Below are positions 62,342-64,000 of a DNA stretch of 64,000 bases, one piece after another; the stretch's first letter is position 1; every line of letters begins with the position of its first letter. The notes beneath the pieces were generated by a model, which saw nothing but the letters and a program-made list of their open reading frames with translations, ran no database searches and had not been told where the DNA came from. A program made the translations under genes and the position numbers. This DNA is from Synaphobranchus kaupii (Eukaryota > Chordata > Actinopteri > Anguilliformes > Synaphobranchidae), in assembly GCA_029718625.1 (NCBI GenBank), contig CM056376.1, forward strand, positions 118,901,906 to 118,965,905, written 5' to 3'.

Positions 62342-63823
62342 CAGGACCGTCTCAAGGGTGGGCGGGGCCCGGGGCGAGTCACCTACGTGGGGCCCAGCTG
62401 GTAACGCGTTGACATCATAGCTAACCCGTCATAGGCTTAAATAGTATCTTGCCTATTATATAACTATGAACAAAGGATTTACAGGCTAGGACATCACACA
62501 AACCAACCATATACAACCAACCAATTGAAGAATTAATAGGCTATGCATTACTCTGCCCTTGAATTAAAATATTGTGATTAACAACTCGCCACACTTTTGC
62601 TTAATTTCTCCAATTAAAATGAAAACAATAATACTGTGGGTTGTGGTGCGATCATAGCTATGAACAATGAATTGTAGATTGTTATATTGATTGAGGTGCA
62701 CCTTAAAATAATTGCAAAAGTTCACGATGTTGAACACTGCCGTTTTCATTGTAAAGAGACTAAAAAGCAGGCAGAGGGTGGGATATATAAATAAAAGTTT
62801 ATAAATAGGCTACTGACAGCATATTAAGAGATGCAGCGCAGCAAGTCGCACCTACCAGAATTTGATTCAGCATTTTTTCACACGTATTTCTCTGGATGAT
62901 TCTAATCATTATTCCCATTATAGTAGGCCTACGTTTATGACAATGTTTGTGAAGACATTATGTGTTCGACGTGTTAACATTGAGTCATTTTCTTGTGTCG
63001 CAGTTTCAGATGTTTCACTTCACTTCGTGACACTTGAATGATATCCCACCCTCTGCCTGCCTTTTGTCTCTTTACAATGAAAAAGACAGTGTTAAACATT
63101 GTGACTCTTTGCAATTATTTTATGCTCCACCACAATCAATAGGACAATCTACAAATTGTGGTTAGCTCTGATCGTACCACAATCCACAGTATTATCATTT
63201 TTAAATGTTAACTGGAGAGTTTGAGCAAAAGAAAAGCGCAGAGCATGTCGTGTAGCCTAATGTTAGCTTGACGAGTGCATTCACGCGAAGGGGAGTTGAA
63301 AAACAGCACACTTGCCTCAGCAGGCTTGACCTGCTCTTCCTCCTCCATGTTTTTCTTTACGAATCTATCCAAGGAACCTTTCAATTTTACATTTAATTAA
63401 TCTCTTTTCTTTTTTTTTTGTTTCTGTTTTACGCTCCCAAACTGTAGCGTACATTATGAATTTGTCTCGGTCTCTGCTGTTCGAGCTTGCCACTTTGCCA
63501 GTTGCCACCCGACTCGAAAAAAACAACTTTAAGCGAATTTGAAATTTTTATAGCTGCACGTAGCTATGCAGCGTAGGGACGGAAGCCTATATCTACTTCC
63601 TACTAACGTCAACTTTCCAAAACACCATTTAGGCTAAATGTATTTCCATGTGTCTGGGTGTGCTTCACGAAGATAGGCTATTTTATATAAATACTATTTT
63701 ATAAAAAAGAAGAAAAAAATAAATGGTTGTTATTTAAATTAATTTCCCCTCTCACAGCGGGGCCCTGTGAAGTGCTGGGCCTAGGGCAGTCACACCGGTT
63801 GCCCCTCCCAAAAGACGGCCCTG
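62342..63823. mobile_element. hAT-like non-autonomous element, 1482 bp, inside the Tc1 element
   Basis: Ends CAGGACCGTCT (62342-62352) and, inverted, CAGGGCCGTCT (63813-63823) match at 10 of 11 bases and have the CAG start usual for hAT. The bases after the right end, CTTGCAGC (63824-63831), would be the 8-bp target duplication; the left partner is destroyed by the inversion junction except perhaps for CT. No transposase frame is present. The centre holds a 190-bp inverted repeat. Confidence 0.75.
62594..63231. repeat. Long inverted repeat, arms of about 190 bp
   Basis: The left arm 62594-62786 is the approximate reverse complement of the right arm 63041-63231; by eye about four-fifths of positions agree, with small gaps. 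The longest clean stretch joins ATATCCCACCCTCTGCCTGC at the loop side. The loop is 254 bp. It could fold as a large imperfect hairpin if transcribed or single-stranded. Confidence 0.92.
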
Positions 63824-63827
63824 CTTG

Positions 63828-63912
63828 CAGCAATGTTCCAGTATCTAGTGGAAATCCTTCCCAGAAGAGTGGAGGCTATCATAGCACCAAATGGGGACCA
63901 ACTACATATTAA
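63828..63912 (+). pseudogene. Tc1 transposase C-terminal tail
   Basis: Sense sequence GCAGCAATGTTCCAGTATCT onward encodes a tail of the form AAMFQYLVEILPRRVEAIIA, then shifts frame: one base fewer than the usual relatives just before the stop TAA of CATATTAATG. It follows the hAT-like insertion directly, and is in the original orientation, unlike the segment at 62110-62334. Confidence 0.8.
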
Positions 63913-64000
63913 TGCCCATGATTTTGGAATGAGATGTTGGATGAGTAGGTGTCCATATACCTTTGGCCATGTAATGTATGTTATAAAAATGCATAAAATG

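Larger units (their letters stand above)
61231..63976 (+). mobile_element. Tc1-like transposon, defective, with nested insertions
   Basis: The left terminus CACTATATGGCCAAAAGTAT (61231-61250) pairs with the right terminus, which reads CATTACATGGCCAAAGGTAT on the minus strand from 63976. TA flanks both ends (61229-61230, 63977-63978), the Tc1/mariner target duplication. Terminal sequence passes almost directly into the C-terminal half of a transposase, so the N-terminal DNA-binding region and first catalytic residue were lost before or at insertion. About 2.2 kb of the 2746 bp belongs to two later insertions (61343-62047 and 62342-63823), and 62110-62334 is inverted. The host copy without these would be only about 560 bp. 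It is certainly immobile on its own. Confidence 0.93.

Noticed and set aside
62056..62382. Intact transposase gene
   Set aside because: Both visible catalytic positions are substituted, the segment is inverted relative to the rest, and the N-terminal part is missing.

Overview
This is ray-finned fish (teleost) nuclear DNA. The evidence is eukaryotic base composition with many CA/TG, GA, TA and GCAC microsatellites, a Tc1-like transposon whose ends and transposase remnant are of the type abundant in fish, TTAA-flanked short elements, hAT and PIF/Harbinger-type miniature elements, and tRNA-headed SINEs. The species cannot be fixed from the sequence. I find no intact protein-coding gene, no rRNA and no functional tRNA. 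Almost all open frames of 60-190 codons are explained by chance, by tandem repeats or by transposon remnants. The window reads as a gene desert or a very large intron.

Layout. 0-9.5 kb is mostly AT-rich single-copy DNA with a small 183-bp palindromic element near 250, a TG array at 5.5 kb and a possible decayed SINE head at 8.4 kb. At 9.5-10.7 kb lie a complete TTAA-flanked MITE with perfect 17-bp terminal inverted repeats and a separate 118-nt hairpin. 17.7-18.7 kb holds decayed MITE arms and a three-copy 55-bp tandem repeat. 23.9-24.9 kb is a cluster: a Harbinger-type MITE, an hAT-type MITE with an exact 8-bp target duplication, a SINE end and a TA/TAA array. 28.3-29.1, 35.6-36.0 and 58.6 kb carry copies of one tRNA-headed SINE family. 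32.5-32.9 kb is a minisatellite built from two unit types, 33 and 26 bp. 34.0-34.5 kb is a second TTAA-flanked MITE.

Between these lie stretches that look like conserved non-coding regulatory DNA: unique sequence rich in homeodomain and POU octamer words, at about 25.5, 30.6, 31.3-31.8, 38.9-39.3, 40.0-40.4, 46.0-46.3 and 54.2-55.4 kb. A strong CTCF-type word sits at 41.6 kb. A CpG-rich block at 49.3-49.8 kb is the best candidate for a promoter or first exon. This combination is typical of the surroundings of a developmental regulator gene, but which gene cannot be told, and all regulatory calls are inference.

The richest structure is at 61.23-63.98 kb. A Tc1-like element lacks the N-terminal part of its transposase gene. 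It contains a 705-bp MITE-like insertion and a 1.48-kb hAT-like insertion with a 190-bp internal inverted repeat. A 225-bp internal segment is inverted, bounded by an 8-bp inverted duplication. The order of events can be partly reconstructed. I saw no sign of an undescribed gene system; the most unusual observations are this nested element and the two-unit minisatellite.
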